A DNA stretch of 25,936 nt, from positions 1 through 25,936 of the IMG/VR virus record IMGVR_UViG_3300046009_001863, one strand, 5' to 3'. Shown here in pieces: positions 13,217-22,700 of the stretch. The first letter of the stretch is position 1; each line of letters opens with the position of its first letter. Position numbers and translations under genes: made by a program. The DNA comes from a virus. A model generated the notes under the pieces. That model saw nothing but the letters and a program-made list of their open reading frames with translations, had not been told where the DNA came from and did not search any database.

Positions 13217-14311
13217 ATGTTGGATGCATTAAAAACGTTATTTGAAAACAATGTGGTTTCGGCAGAAATCAAAGAGTCAATTGAGCAAGCATGGGAACAA
13301 CGTATCGTTGAAAACCGTGAAATTGTTGCTCATCAACTCCGCGAAGAGTTTGCTCAGAAGTACGAACATGATAAGAACACAATGGTTGAAGCAGTTGATC
13401 GTATGATCTCTGAACAACTGTCTAGTGAACTTAGTGAGTTTGTCGATGATCGCAAACAACTAGCAGAAATGAAAGTTAAATTTGCTAGAAAAATGTCCGA
13501 AAGTGCAACAGTTATGAATAAATTCGTAACACGCCAATTGGCTTCTGAAGTTAAAGAACTCCACGAAGATCAAATGTCTATGGCCAATAAATTTGGTACA
13601 TTAGAACACTTTGTCGTCGAGGCTTTGGCTCAAGAAATTACAGAATTTTATAAAGACAAACAGGACTTAGCCGAATCAAAAGTTCGTCTAATTCGTGAAG
13701 GTCGTCAAGAAATCAAACGAGTAAAACAAGAATTTGTTAAACGCGCAGCTACAATGGTAGAAAGTGTTGTAGGTCAAACCTTAAACGCTGAAATTACTTC
13801 ATTAAAAGAAGACATTGAATCAGCACGTCGTACAGACTTTGGTCGTAAGCTATTCGAAGCGTTTGCTGCTGAATACCAATCGAGTTACTTGAATGAGAAA
13901 TCCGAAACTGCAAAGTTGCTCAAAGTCATAGACATGAAAGATTTAGCCATCAATGAAGCTGCACACGCAGTTGTCAAAGCTGAAAAAATATTAGAAAGCA
14001 AACAAGCAGAAATTCGTGCGCTGAAAGAGTCGCAAGAAAGAAAAGCAATCATGAGCGAATTGTTAGCTCCACTGAGCGCAGAACAACGTTCTATCATGGG
14101 TGAATTGATGACGAGTGTGAAAACTGCAAAGCTTAATGAAAGTTTTGAAAGATATTTACCAGCAGTTGTATCTGGTAAAGCAGCACCACAAAAAAGACAA
14201 GCTCTTGTAGAAGCTAAAGAAATAACCGGAAATAAACAAATTTCCAACACCACCCGTAGCAGCGAAGATGAATCGAATATCATCGATATCCGCCGCCTCG
14301 CTGGACTATAA
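13217..14311 (+). CDS. 22: Prohead core scaffolding protein gp22
   Basis: A 364-residue, almost wholly helical, charged protein with the features of T4-type gp22: N-terminal MLDALKTLFENNVVSAEIK and long heptad-rich stretches. Three related segments each contain an SEL/SEV/AEI-type helix followed by a charged stretch: SSELSEFVDDRKQLAEMKV, ASEVKELHEDQMSMANKF and EITEFYKDKQDLAESKVRLI, so the scaffold is built of repeats. It forms the inner core of the prohead and is degraded by gp21. T4 gp22 is 269 residues; this one is longer. Excellent ribosome binding site AAAGGAG at 13202-13208, directly after the endonuclease stop, so the gene keeps its own translation start despite the insertion. Confidence 0.88.
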   Translation: MLDALKTLFENNVVSAEIKESIEQAWEQRIVENREIVAHQLREEFAQKYEHDKNTMVEAVDRMISEQLSSELSEFVDDRKQLAEMKVKFARKMSESATVMNKFVTRQLASEVKELHEDQMSMANKFGTLEHFVVEALAQEITEFYKDKQDLAESKVRLIREGRQEIKRVKQEFVKRAATMVESVVGQTLNAEITSLKEDIESARRTDFGRKLFEAFAAEYQSSYLNEKSETAKLLKVIDMKDLAINEAAHAVVKAEKILESKQAEIRALKESQERKAIMSELLAPLSAEQRSIMGELMTSVKTAKLNESFERYLPAVVSGKAAPQKRQALVEAKEITGNKQISNTTRSSEDESNIIDIRRLAGL

Positions 14312-14329
14312 AAATTTAGGAGAATTTAA

Positions 14330-15505
14330 ATGTCAGAACTACTTAATGGCCGTTGGGCAGAAACAAAACAAGCACTTTTAGAAGGCTTGTCAGGTACAAA
14401 AAAATCAGTAATGGGCGTAACACTTGAAAATACACGCAAGTATTTAATGGAATCTCCTACTGCTGGTGCTACCTCTGCTGGCAACGTTGCAACTTTAAAC
14501 CGCGTGATTTTACCAGTAATCCGTCGTGTAATGCCAACCGTTATTGCTAACGAATTAGTTGGCGTACAACCAATGACTGGTCCAGTTGGACAAATTCATA
14601 CATTGCGTGTTCGTTATGCAGATAATTCAAACAGCACAGTAGCTGGTGAAGAAGCATTAAGTCCATTCAAAATTGCAGAAAGCTATTCAGGTAACGATGT
14701 AGCCTTATCGTCAGCTGCTAAAGCTGCTTCAACTGCAACTTTAGAAGGACAAGCAGGCAAAAAAATGAGCATTCAAATCTTGAAACAAACAGTTGAAGCT
14801 AAAACACGTAAGTTGTCAGCTCGCTGGACATTCGAATCTGCTCAAGACGCTCAAGCACAACAAGGTATTGACGTAGAAGCAGAAATTATGGCTGCTTTAG
14901 CTCAAGAAATTACTGCTGAGATTGATCAAGAAATTATTGCTTCATTGTTAACTTTAGCTGGTTCAGACGTTGAAACTTATAACCAAGCTAACGTTTCTGG
15001 TACAGCTACATTTGTAGGTGACGAACATGCTGCATTGGCTGTTCAAATCAACCGCGTAAGTAACTTAATTGCACAACGTACACGTCGTGGCGCTGGTAAC
15101 TATGCTGTTGTATCTCCATTTGCATTAACAATTTTACAATCAGCTACTACTTCAGCGTTTGCTCGTACAACTGAAGGTACTTTTGAAGCTCCGACTAACA
15201 CAAAATTTGTTGGTACATTAAACAATTCATTGAAAGTGTATGTTAACAGCTATGCACAAGACAGCACTTCAATCTTAATTGGTTACAAAGGTGGTTCAGA
15301 ATCAGACGCTCCTGCGTTTTATTGCCCTTACATTCCTTTGATGTCTTCAGGTGTTGTTTTAGATCCATCAACATTTGAACCAGTTGTATCGTTTATGACA
15401 CGTTATGGTTATGTTGAACTTTCTAACACTGCGTCATCTTTAGGTAATGCTGCTGACTATTTAGGTCGTGTTGGTATCACTAACGGTAACGTTAAATTTA
15501 GCTAA
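14330..15505 (+). CDS. 23: Major capsid protein gp23
   Basis: The 391-residue product is the T4-type HK97-fold major capsid protein. The signature region VILPVIRRVMPTVIANELVG, then VQPMTGPVGQIHTLRVRYA (residues 60-100) is characteristic of marine T4-like gp23. The likely gp21 processing site is after E41 in YLMESP, ahead of a flexible PTAGATSAG stretch; this fits the usual hydrophobic-x-Glu pattern. Later conserved parts include LSARWTFESAQDAQAQQGID near 161 and RVSNLIAQRTRRGAGNYAVVSP. It is much shorter than T4 gp23 (521), so the T4 insertion domain is probably absent or reduced. Strong ribosome binding site TAGGAGA at 14317-14323; a strong terminator follows. Confidence 0.96.
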   Translation: MSELLNGRWAETKQALLEGLSGTKKSVMGVTLENTRKYLMESPTAGATSAGNVATLNRVILPVIRRVMPTVIANELVGVQPMTGPVGQIHTLRVRYADNSNSTVAGEEALSPFKIAESYSGNDVALSSAAKAASTATLEGQAGKKMSIQILKQTVEAKTRKLSARWTFESAQDAQAQQGIDVEAEIMAALAQEITAEIDQEIIASLLTLAGSDVETYNQANVSGTATFVGDEHAALAVQINRVSNLIAQRTRRGAGNYAVVSPFALTILQSATTSAFARTTEGTFEAPTNTKFVGTLNNSLKVYVNSYAQDSTSILIGYKGGSESDAPAFYCPYIPLMSSGVVLDPSTFEPVVSFMTRYGYVELSNTASSLGNAADYLGRVGITNGNVKFS

Positions 15506-15530
15506 GGTTTACTTAACTTTATTTTACACA

Positions 15531-15555
15531 AAGGGCTCTTAGGAGCCCTTTTTTT
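15531..15555 (+). terminator. Strong rho-independent terminator after gp23
   Basis: AAGGGCTC 15531-15538 pairs perfectly with GAGCCCTT 15543-15550 around a TTAG loop, followed by a T-run to 15555. It closes the capsid transcript and is the strongest terminator in the window. Confidence 0.92.
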
Positions 15556-15569
15556 ATGGTAAATACAAT

Positions 15570-16142
15570 ATGACTACACAATTTTATTATCCTAACGACG
15601 TAACAGAATATGGCGAACAACACGATTTAATTCAACCTTTAATAGAATGGAATATCAATGGTACAGTATCTCCAGATAATTGTATTACTAGTAAGCAACC
15701 GTTGTACACTATTAGTGGTCTGTGGATGGAAAAATTCCTCAGTAATACTAACGAGTTATGGTGTTCTAGATTCAATATTCCAGATACAGGATTACCTGTA
15801 ACAGGAATAGAATTATATTTAGATATGAAAAGATTTTCAAGAACTGAAGATCTACGTATACAACTTAGATTAAATGACGAATACATTGGAGACAACATGG
15901 CTAGTCCTGTTAATCCAGTACAAAGTAACATGTATACAGGTGAGAATAGTCCGTTGCTACCGATAATTGGCAATACAAATGTATACGGCAGTCCTGTAGA
16001 ACTTTGGGGAACTACTTTAACTAGCACAGATGTTTCAAACGAGTCGTTTGGAGTTGCTATTAGTTTTAGAAGTAATCAAGTATATCCACATCGCGATCTA
16101 GTTATTGTAAATCAGATAGGAGTAGGTATCACCTACGGATAA
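15570..16142 (+). CDS. Probable virion structural protein, beta-rich, unknown function
   Basis: The 190-residue product starts at ATG 15570 (MTTQFYYPNDVTEYG) only 15 bases after the gp23 terminator and has no recognisable ribosome binding site. Composition is beta-type: many Asn, Thr, Ser, Val, few Lys, no Cys clusters; segments such as GIELYLDMKRFSRTEDLRIQ look like beta-strand pairs of a jelly-roll or carbohydrate-binding-like fold. There is no signal peptide. Position directly after the capsid gene and before fibre-type genes suggests a virion or head/tail decoration component. I do not recognise a named family. Confidence 0.65.
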   Translation: MTTQFYYPNDVTEYGEQHDLIQPLIEWNINGTVSPDNCITSKQPLYTISGLWMEKFLSNTNELWCSRFNIPDTGLPVTGIELYLDMKRFSRTEDLRIQLRLNDEYIGDNMASPVNPVQSNMYTGENSPLLPIIGNTNVYGSPVELWGTTLTSTDVSNESFGVAISFRSNQVYPHRDLVIVNQIGVGITYG

Positions 16143-16145
16143 ATA
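16138..16145 (+). promoter_or_regulatory. Late-promoter-like box GATAAATA
   Basis: GATAAATA overlaps the stop codon of the preceding gene, 80 bases before the ATG at 16225. RNA would start near 16153 and carry the small hairpin leader described next. Confidence 0.5.
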
Positions 16146-16156
16146 CTTTGTCAAAT

Positions 16157-16193
16157 AAGTGTTGCACTTGCAAACTTATGCAGTACCCACTGC
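16157..16193 (+). promoter_or_regulatory. Two-hairpin 5' leader
   Basis: AAGTG/CACTT (16157-16161 with 16165-16169) and GCAGT/ACTGC (16180-16184 with 16189-16193) form two small perfect hairpins between the late box and the ribosome binding site. They may stabilise the mRNA or tune translation; function is unknown. Confidence 0.35.
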
Positions 16194-16210
16194 GTATGAC
16201 ATAAAACGTC

Positions 16211-16217
16211 AAAGGAG
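16211..16217 (+). promoter_or_regulatory. Ribosome binding site fixing the start at 16225
   Basis: AAAGGAG lies 7 bases before ATG 16225. An in-frame TTG at 16159 has no such site and lies within the leader hairpins, so it is rejected as start. Confidence 0.85.
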
Positions 16218-16224
16218 AAATCAA

Positions 16225-17166
16225 ATGGGACGTCCATTAAATAAAAAATATTTCGGTAACCGTAACACCGGTTCAACAATCACAGCTGCAGATGATGGCA
16301 TCGGCGGTAAAGGACTAGCTAGCGTACCAGTAACAACTGTTGGTGCATATACTACTCGTCCTACAATTTCATTTACAGGTACACCTAATTTATTAAGCGG
16401 TCAATCACCAACTGCAACTATTACATCTGAAGCAGCATCTGCTGCAGTAAGTGGCACACAAACTGGTACTTACGTTGTTGGTGATTTACTTACTATAACA
16501 ACTTCAGGAGGTTCTGCAGTTGCTCGAGTTGCTACATTATCAGGTAGTGCAGTAGCATCTGTAAGTTTTACAGGTATCGGAGCATCACGTGGTAGTTTTC
16601 AAGCGTTAACATCAGCTACTACTACAGGCGGCAGTGGTGCAGGTGTAGTATTAACACTTACATATCAAGCTAAAGAAGTTTTAGTAACTGATTCAGGTTC
16701 TGGTTATACAACAACTGTTCCTGTAGCAACTGCATCAGGCGGTGGCGTAGTACTCGGAACATCAGTTATGACAAGTCCAGTTGCTAATACAGCACCTGCT
16801 GGTTCAGGGTTTAACCCAGAAGCTGCAATTATTGCTCAAGCATATACTGGTTCAAGTGTTAAACAAGCTGATATTGTTAAACAAGTTTCAAAAAATCGTT
16901 ATAAAATTAACACATCTGATACAGCCGGGACACCTATTGTTGCAACACTGAAATCTAGTATTGCTACACAGGTTGGCGACATGACTATTACTGCTACTGA
17001 TTTTACAGGAAGTACATATTATGTTACTAAATTAACAGGACATAAAGCTACATTATCGCGTAACGCATCAGCTGGTGCAGGTTATGAATTTGCAGAAGGA
17101 TCACAAATTCAATGGACATTTGGTGCTGCAGCAACAGGTGTTTCTGTAACAATCGATAACGGTTAA
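16225..17166 (+). CDS. Virion structural protein with Gly/Ser/Thr-rich beta repeats
   Basis: The 313-residue product begins MGRPLNKKYFGNRNTGST, a start typical of structural proteins in marine T4-like phages. It is overwhelmingly Thr, Ser, Gly, Ala and Val. Repeated strand-turn units include SVPVTTVGAYTTRPTISFTG near residue 30, VLVTDSGSGYTTTVPVATASGG near 155, and the C-terminal VTIDNG end. The GSGYT-x-P-x-V pattern followed by a glycine-rich stretch is common in phage tail, neck and fibre beta-proteins. It likely forms elongated beta structure on the virion. There are no enzymes or metal sites to see. It is followed by its own terminator, so it forms a single-gene unit with the late box at 16138. 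Confidence 0.7.
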   Translation: MGRPLNKKYFGNRNTGSTITAADDGIGGKGLASVPVTTVGAYTTRPTISFTGTPNLLSGQSPTATITSEAASAAVSGTQTGTYVVGDLLTITTSGGSAVARVATLSGSAVASVSFTGIGASRGSFQALTSATTTGGSGAGVVLTLTYQAKEVLVTDSGSGYTTTVPVATASGGGVVLGTSVMTSPVANTAPAGSGFNPEAAIIAQAYTGSSVKQADIVKQVSKNRYKINTSDTAGTPIVATLKSSIATQVGDMTITATDFTGSTYYVTKLTGHKATLSRNASAGAGYEFAEGSQIQWTFGAAATGVSVTIDNG

Positions 17167-17181
17167 TATAATCAACATAAT

Positions 17182-17203
17182 GAGGGCCGCAAGGCCCTCT
17201 TTT
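17182..17203 (+). terminator. Rho-independent terminator
   Basis: GAGGGCC 17182-17188 pairs with GGCCCTC 17193-17199 around a GCAA tetraloop, followed by TTTT. Its end runs straight into the ribosome binding site (AAGGAA 17204-17209) of the next gene, so read-through must supply that gene unless a promoter is hidden. Confidence 0.88.
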
Positions 17204-17214
17204 AAGGAATATAA

Positions 17215-18321
17215 ATGTCAAAAATATTAAAAGTTAGCGAAGGTGATTATAGAGTAACAGTGCCAGCCGGTAACTCTATTGTTTTAGATACTGGTGCATT
17301 ATCAGGGTCAGTAATTATTACAGGCGATCTTGATGTACAAGGCCTAACTACTACTATTGAATCAATTAATGCTACTGTTAAAGACAATATAATAGTTCTA
17401 AATAACGGAGACCCTGGGTTATCTGGAATTTCCCCTCGCACTGTTAACAGTGTTATTACAAGAACATCAGGAATTGAAATTGATAGAGGACGAATTAATA
17501 CTCAAGTAGCATCGGCATCGATTTTATTTGACGAAGAGGTTCCTCATTATAACACAACATCAACTAATTATGATAATGGAACATTTGCATTAAGAACAAA
17601 ATATAATACTACTGTTGCGTTATCAAGTTTGCAATTAGCCGGTATTGAAGTTACTTCTATTTCAAATAACGGAATTGTTGATATTCAATTTAATTTGCAT
17701 AATTCTAATACGTATTTGTCTCTTGTTAATTCAACACATGGCGGATTAAGTTACGAAGATCGATTAATTGCAGGTAATTCTAATCCAATACATGCAACTA
17801 ATAACAGTCTTACTACTAAAAAATACGTTAACACATATGTCCGCGCAGGTAATCTAAAAGCAGGAATGGCAGATGTTGATACCATTTATTCAACATTAGC
17901 CGGTAACATAGTTTCAATGGTTGAGACAACTAATGCATCGATAATAAACTTTAAAATTAATACAAACCAGCGGGCAACTATAACAACTTCCGGGTTAAGT
18001 GTTGACACTATTAACTTATTTGGTAACATTATTAAAAATGTTGGATCGGGCTCTCCAGTAGTTCAATCTCCTTTAATTTTACAATCAGATGCTAATTTAG
18101 TTGAAATAAATGCCATACTAACATTAAACGATCAAACACCTAACAATACAATTGAAACAACATCAATACCAAATAAAACTAAGATATATTCAAAGGATAC
18201 TGAAGGTCCTGGACGAACAGGAATATATTTTACAAATAACAATACCTACGGTTCAAACTTGTATAATAACGATGAATTAGTAAGTAAAAATCGAGCAGTA
18301 CTTTTAAGTATGCTTTTTTAA
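17215..18321 (+). CDS. Fibre-like virion structural protein
   Basis: The 368-residue product starts MSKILKVSEGDYRVTVPAG. Around residues 30-60, SVIITGDLDVQGLTTTIES and VKDNIIVLNNGDPG match the GDL-x-V-x-G-TTT / DN-IIVLN pattern that recurs in phage tail fibre and structural beta-proteins. The rest consists of Asn/Thr-rich short strands, as in trimeric beta-prism or beta-solenoid shafts. There is no enzymatic motif or membrane segment. Similar GNIVL/DLDV strings occur in the two large proteins downstream, so the cluster shares building blocks. Likely role is a fibre, collar or whisker component. The stop is 9 bases before the next gene, with AAGGAT between, indicating a shared transcript. Confidence 0.65.
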   Translation: MSKILKVSEGDYRVTVPAGNSIVLDTGALSGSVIITGDLDVQGLTTTIESINATVKDNIIVLNNGDPGLSGISPRTVNSVITRTSGIEIDRGRINTQVASASILFDEEVPHYNTTSTNYDNGTFALRTKYNTTVALSSLQLAGIEVTSISNNGIVDIQFNLHNSNTYLSLVNSTHGGLSYEDRLIAGNSNPIHATNNSLTTKKYVNTYVRAGNLKAGMADVDTIYSTLAGNIVSMVETTNASIINFKINTNQRATITTSGLSVDTINLFGNIIKNVGSGSPVVQSPLILQSDANLVEINAILTLNDQTPNNTIETTSIPNKTKIYSKDTEGPGRTGIYFTNNNTYGSNLYNNDELVSKNRAVLLSMLF

Positions 18322-18330
18322 GGATAACAC

Positions 18331-18672
18331 ATGGCAATTTCAAATATAGAAATTAACGCAACAACGCCAGCAGCAATTTATACTAGTTCTGGTAATAATG
18401 CTATTACTACTATTATTGTATGTAATAAAGTTACATTTAATCCAGCTGATCCATTAAATGGACAAACAAATTTATACTTGTATGCAATACCTGCAGCCGA
18501 CGGAACTACTATACAAGATAAACATTTAATAGTCAATGGTTTACCTATTCCAGCTGGTGAAACTGTATCGTTTGATCAAGAAAAAATGGTACTAGCAAAC
18601 AATGATAAACTTTATGCAAAAAGCGATAGTCCAGCCAATTTAGTAGTAACATTAAGCACATTGGTGGTATAA
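18331..18672 (+). CDS. Small beta-rich virion protein
   Basis: A 113-residue protein with a compact beta-sandwich look: AAIYTSSGNNAITTIIVCNK, then NLYLYAIPAADGT, then PIPAGETVSFDQEKMVLANN, and AKSDSPANLVVTLSTLVV at the end. This order of elements is a recurring small structural module in tailed phages of aquatic bacteria, often next to fibre genes. It has no signal peptide and ends one base before the next start codon. It probably caps or connects fibre subunits; that role is inferred from neighbourhood only. Confidence 0.65.
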   Translation: MAISNIEINATTPAAIYTSSGNNAITTIIVCNKVTFNPADPLNGQTNLYLYAIPAADGTTIQDKHLIVNGLPIPAGETVSFDQEKMVLANNDKLYAKSDSPANLVVTLSTLVV

Positions 18673-18673
18673 C

Positions 18674-19705
18674 ATGAGATATTTACGTAAACAAGTAATT
18701 AATCGCAGAGCACCATATGATCAACGACTCTCTGTTGACATTAATAATGCGGTAGTTATGACTACTACAAATAACTTAACGTTACCGAGTGGTACTACTG
18801 CACAACGTCCAGTTGCTGCAATTACAGTAAACGGAATGATAAGGTATAATACTACGCTTGATGAGATTGAAGTTTATCAAGCTAATAACTGGCGTAGTTT
18901 AAGATTTAAAGAACCTGCGTTAATTACTCAACAAAGTTTAGGTGCAGGCGATAGTACTAATGTATACTTTGGACCATTAAATCCTGCACCTGTATTACTT
19001 GCACAAAGCGGCGGCACTTGGGATTTACCTCAAATTGCTAAAAATATTACAGTTGTAGTTGAAAATGTTCTTCAACTTGCAATAACAAATTATACAGTTG
19101 TACAAGATCCTCCAGCTCCTACTGAAACATATACTCCGACTACGAGTTACATATCACCCGAAGGAACATCGACTATATATTTTAATAGTCATCTATTAGG
19201 AACAAGTGCAAGTTGGTCAGCTAACACAGCAACATTAACGTTTTCATCAACTCCGACATTAGCTCAAACTCCATTTGCAGTTGGCACAACTATTGTAGTA
19301 ACTGGGTTTATACCAACTGCGTATAATGGAACATGGACAGTAACTGCATCGTCTAATAGTTCAGTTAGTTTTACATTAGGGTCTGATCCGGGCGTGTCAA
19401 CAGTAGCAGGACAAATTAAAAGTTCTAATGCAGTTTATACATCAATAGACATTATTGGAGCATCTATTAGCGGTCATGCTAATATTCAAAACGGTAGTAC
19501 AATTATATCAGCAATATCTGAACCAACTACTGATGCATTGATAAGCGTTGTAATTAGTTTACCGATACAAAACGGTACGTTACCTTCACCGCAACAACTT
19601 ACAATTTCAAACAGTGTGCAACCGCCGTCGGGATATTATGTAAAATTTAGTTCTCCCCCGCCATTAGGCAAAGTAGTTACAGTCTTGCACGGCTTTGACA
19701 AATAA
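18674..19705 (+). CDS. Tail-fibre-like protein with inserted Ig-like module
   Basis: The 343-residue protein starts MRYLRKQVINRRAPYDQR. Residues 37-80 hold the fibre-adaptor pattern LPSGTTAQRP, GMIRYNTTLDEIEVYQANNW, seen in many phage tail fibres. Residues about 163-253 are a separate Ser/Thr-rich beta module with IVVTGFIPTAYNGTWTVTAS and SFTLGSDPGVSTVAGQI, like the Ig-like repeats of bacterial and phage surface proteins. The remaining parts are again beta-rich. It is translated almost end-to-end with its neighbours (1 and 13 bases apart). Expected location is the virion exterior; binding target unknown. Confidence 0.65.
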   Translation: MRYLRKQVINRRAPYDQRLSVDINNAVVMTTTNNLTLPSGTTAQRPVAAITVNGMIRYNTTLDEIEVYQANNWRSLRFKEPALITQQSLGAGDSTNVYFGPLNPAPVLLAQSGGTWDLPQIAKNITVVVENVLQLAITNYTVVQDPPAPTETYTPTTSYISPEGTSTIYFNSHLLGTSASWSANTATLTFSSTPTLAQTPFAVGTTIVVTGFIPTAYNGTWTVTASSNSSVSFTLGSDPGVSTVAGQIKSSNAVYTSIDIIGASISGHANIQNGSTIISAISEPTTDALISVVISLPIQNGTLPSPQQLTISNSVQPPSGYYVKFSSPPPLGKVVTVLHGFDK

Positions 19706-19718
19706 TTAAGGAACTAGT

Positions 19719-22700
19719 ATGGGTATTGAAATGGGTAGAGTGAGTGGTCCGTTACTCTCAGAAAACTTATTAAGAAACGGTGAAGACTTAGCGTTTGATA
19801 CAGACTTACTTTATCTAGATGTTAATAATAGAAAAATTGGTATTAAGAATGATGCACCAACTCGAAATTTATCTGTAGCTAATGCAAGAACTACTTATCT
19901 AGTTGTTGATACACAAGCCGATATTGCTAATTTTACAATACTTACAAACAAAATACAAAACCCTCTTGGGACAATTTACATACGTCCTGATCAAACTACT
20001 AATCCTATTATTAAAGCTAAAGAGATTCAAACTGCGCATCTTAGCTTTACTAATCAAAAGATAGAAAATCTTACTGCTGATAGTAATATCGAAATTAATC
20101 CTAACGGTACTGGTATTGTAAACTTTACTACCACTACTGTTAACATTGATGGAACATTACATGCAACTGGTGATGTTACATGGGACGGCACTATTACATT
20201 TGGTAATAATGATCTCGATAGTGTAACATTTAATACAGATCTTACTAGTGATTTATTACCTACTAATAGCACACACGGGTTAGGAATATTAAGTAAATAT
20301 TGGCGAAAATTATATTCAGTTAATGTTAAATCTACTGATATTACATCATCTGTTGGGTTTACTGCTAATCACATTAATCTAATTTTGTCGCCTGGAAACA
20401 CGATTTATGTTTCAACTACGGGTAGTGATTCTCTGTTAGGTGTGCATGCACATGCACCGTATCGTTCGTTAAAGTTTGCCCTTAATAATGCAGTATCTGG
20501 CGACGAAATTGTTATTTTTCCAGGTACATATACTGAAATATTTCCGTTAACTGTTCCGCAAGGTGTTAGTGTCCGTGGTATGGACATTCGAAATGTAATT
20601 GTTAAACCGACTACTGGTACTAACACAAACAATGCATTTTTACTTAACGGTGATACTACAGTATCATTCTTAACTGTTAGGGATTTTTATTCTCCTGGTA
20701 ACGGATTTAGTTTTGCAAATAATTTTACAGTATCAACTCGTAGTCCGTATGTGCAAAATGTTACAGTAATAACAGCTGGGCCTAATGCAGGTAATGGAGC
20801 GTTAGTTGATGGTAGTGTAGCTAACAGTTCTAGCAATCAAGCGTCGATGTTATTTCATGCAGTAACAATGATTGTCCCGGATGCAATTGGTATTCACGCA
20901 ACTAACGGAACTAGAATTGAATGGTTAAATTCATTTACTTACTTTGCAAATAAAGGTATTTACTTAACTACCGGTACACTAGGGTTTGCTAGCCAACACG
21001 TTAAGTACGGTTCAGAACTGCGAAGTATGAATAGTTCTAACATATACGGTACGTATGGTGCAGTTGCAGACGGTGCAAATACTAAGGCGTATTTGTCATC
21101 ACATAACTTTAGTTACATTGGATTAGGCAACAGTTCAAATAATGATAAAGCAGCAGTAATACAAGAAAATGAAGTTGTTGCAATTAACAATGGTACTATC
21201 TTTTATGATAGCATGGATCATGTAGGTGATTTTCGTGTAGGTGATATATTCTATGTTAATCAAGAAACTGGCCAAGTAGTTTTTAATGCTCAACATATTA
21301 ATTTTGGAGCAACCGGCGGACTAGTTTTTGAAACTGAATACGGTATTACTACGGTTAACATGACTGCAGTTCAAACTGGTAACATCCGTATACATGACAA
21401 TAACATTGATTCATTAGTTGGTCCTATTAACATATTAGCAGCATCAACTAATACATATCTTAATACAAATGTATTTGTTACTGGATTGCTAGATGTTACA
21501 GGTGATACTAATGTAAAAGGTAACGTATTTTTAGGTAACGATGTACTTGATACACTTACAATTGTTCCTCTGTTAACACAAACATTTAAACCAAAAACTA
21601 CTAGCGACTATACATTAGGAACGAGTGATTTTGGATGGCATACTGCGTTCTTAAAAGGCATTAATGTTGACAATGTTACTCGAATTACAAACAATACAAT
21701 AACGACATTAACACCTGATACTGATCTAAGATTAGTATCAGCCGGTACAGGTAATATTCAAATTACATCTACTGATGTAGTAGTTTCAAATAGCTTAACT
21801 AGTATCGGTACTACAACAATTTACGGTGATACTTCTTTAAGAAACACAGATATTACTGGTTTAGTAACACTTGTTGGTGATATAAATCAAACAGGAAACA
21901 TTGGGTTAACTGGTACATTACATAATACAGATAATATAATACTAAACGGTCCTACATCATATTTGAGATCAAATGGTGTTAAGATACTTAATAATCAAAT
22001 CTATACAGTAACTACTGGAGATACGTTAACCTTATATGCTAACGGTGCAGGTGGGGTTGTTTTTGACGATAAATTAAAATTTACTGACACTACAATTAGT
22101 AATAGATGGACATTTGCAACTACTAACTTACAAAAAAGTTTAATTGTGTCTCCAGCCGGTACAGGTAACACTGTAATAAATTCTACAAAATATTTAACAA
22201 TACCATATGAAAATGAATTATCTAATTATCTATATGAAATTGGACAAATTAGACATAACAGTACAACTAACTTATATGAAGGGTATAATATCCCAGATGG
22301 GCTAGAAAGTTTTACTAATTTGTACGATACCGAACGAACAACATATATTACTCCTGAATTAACACCAGGGTCTAATGACAACACATTGCGATTTGGTATA
22401 GATGGTACAGTAGTTGCTACTATCGACTCTTCTAAATTATTTTCTAATTCTGTAGAAGTTGATAATCTTCACATTCTAAATAACACAATTACTACAGTGT
22501 TAACAGATGAGGATATTTACTTTCCTCAAAACGGTACTGCTTCTATAAACTTAAACAATCTTGTTTTAAAACCTAATAAAATTCTACTTAACCCTAATCA
22601 AGTATTAACAATGCAAGGAACAACTAATGGCTATTTTAAATTTGGCGGAACATTTGGTATTGTTATTCCATCAGGAACTAACGATGAACGAAGAATAGAT

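Noticed and set aside
16159-16224. Upstream TTG start extending the MGRPLNKKYF protein by 22 residues
   Set aside because: ATG 16225 has an excellent ribosome binding site (AAAGGAG) and a typical N-terminus; the extension would lie in the leader hairpins.
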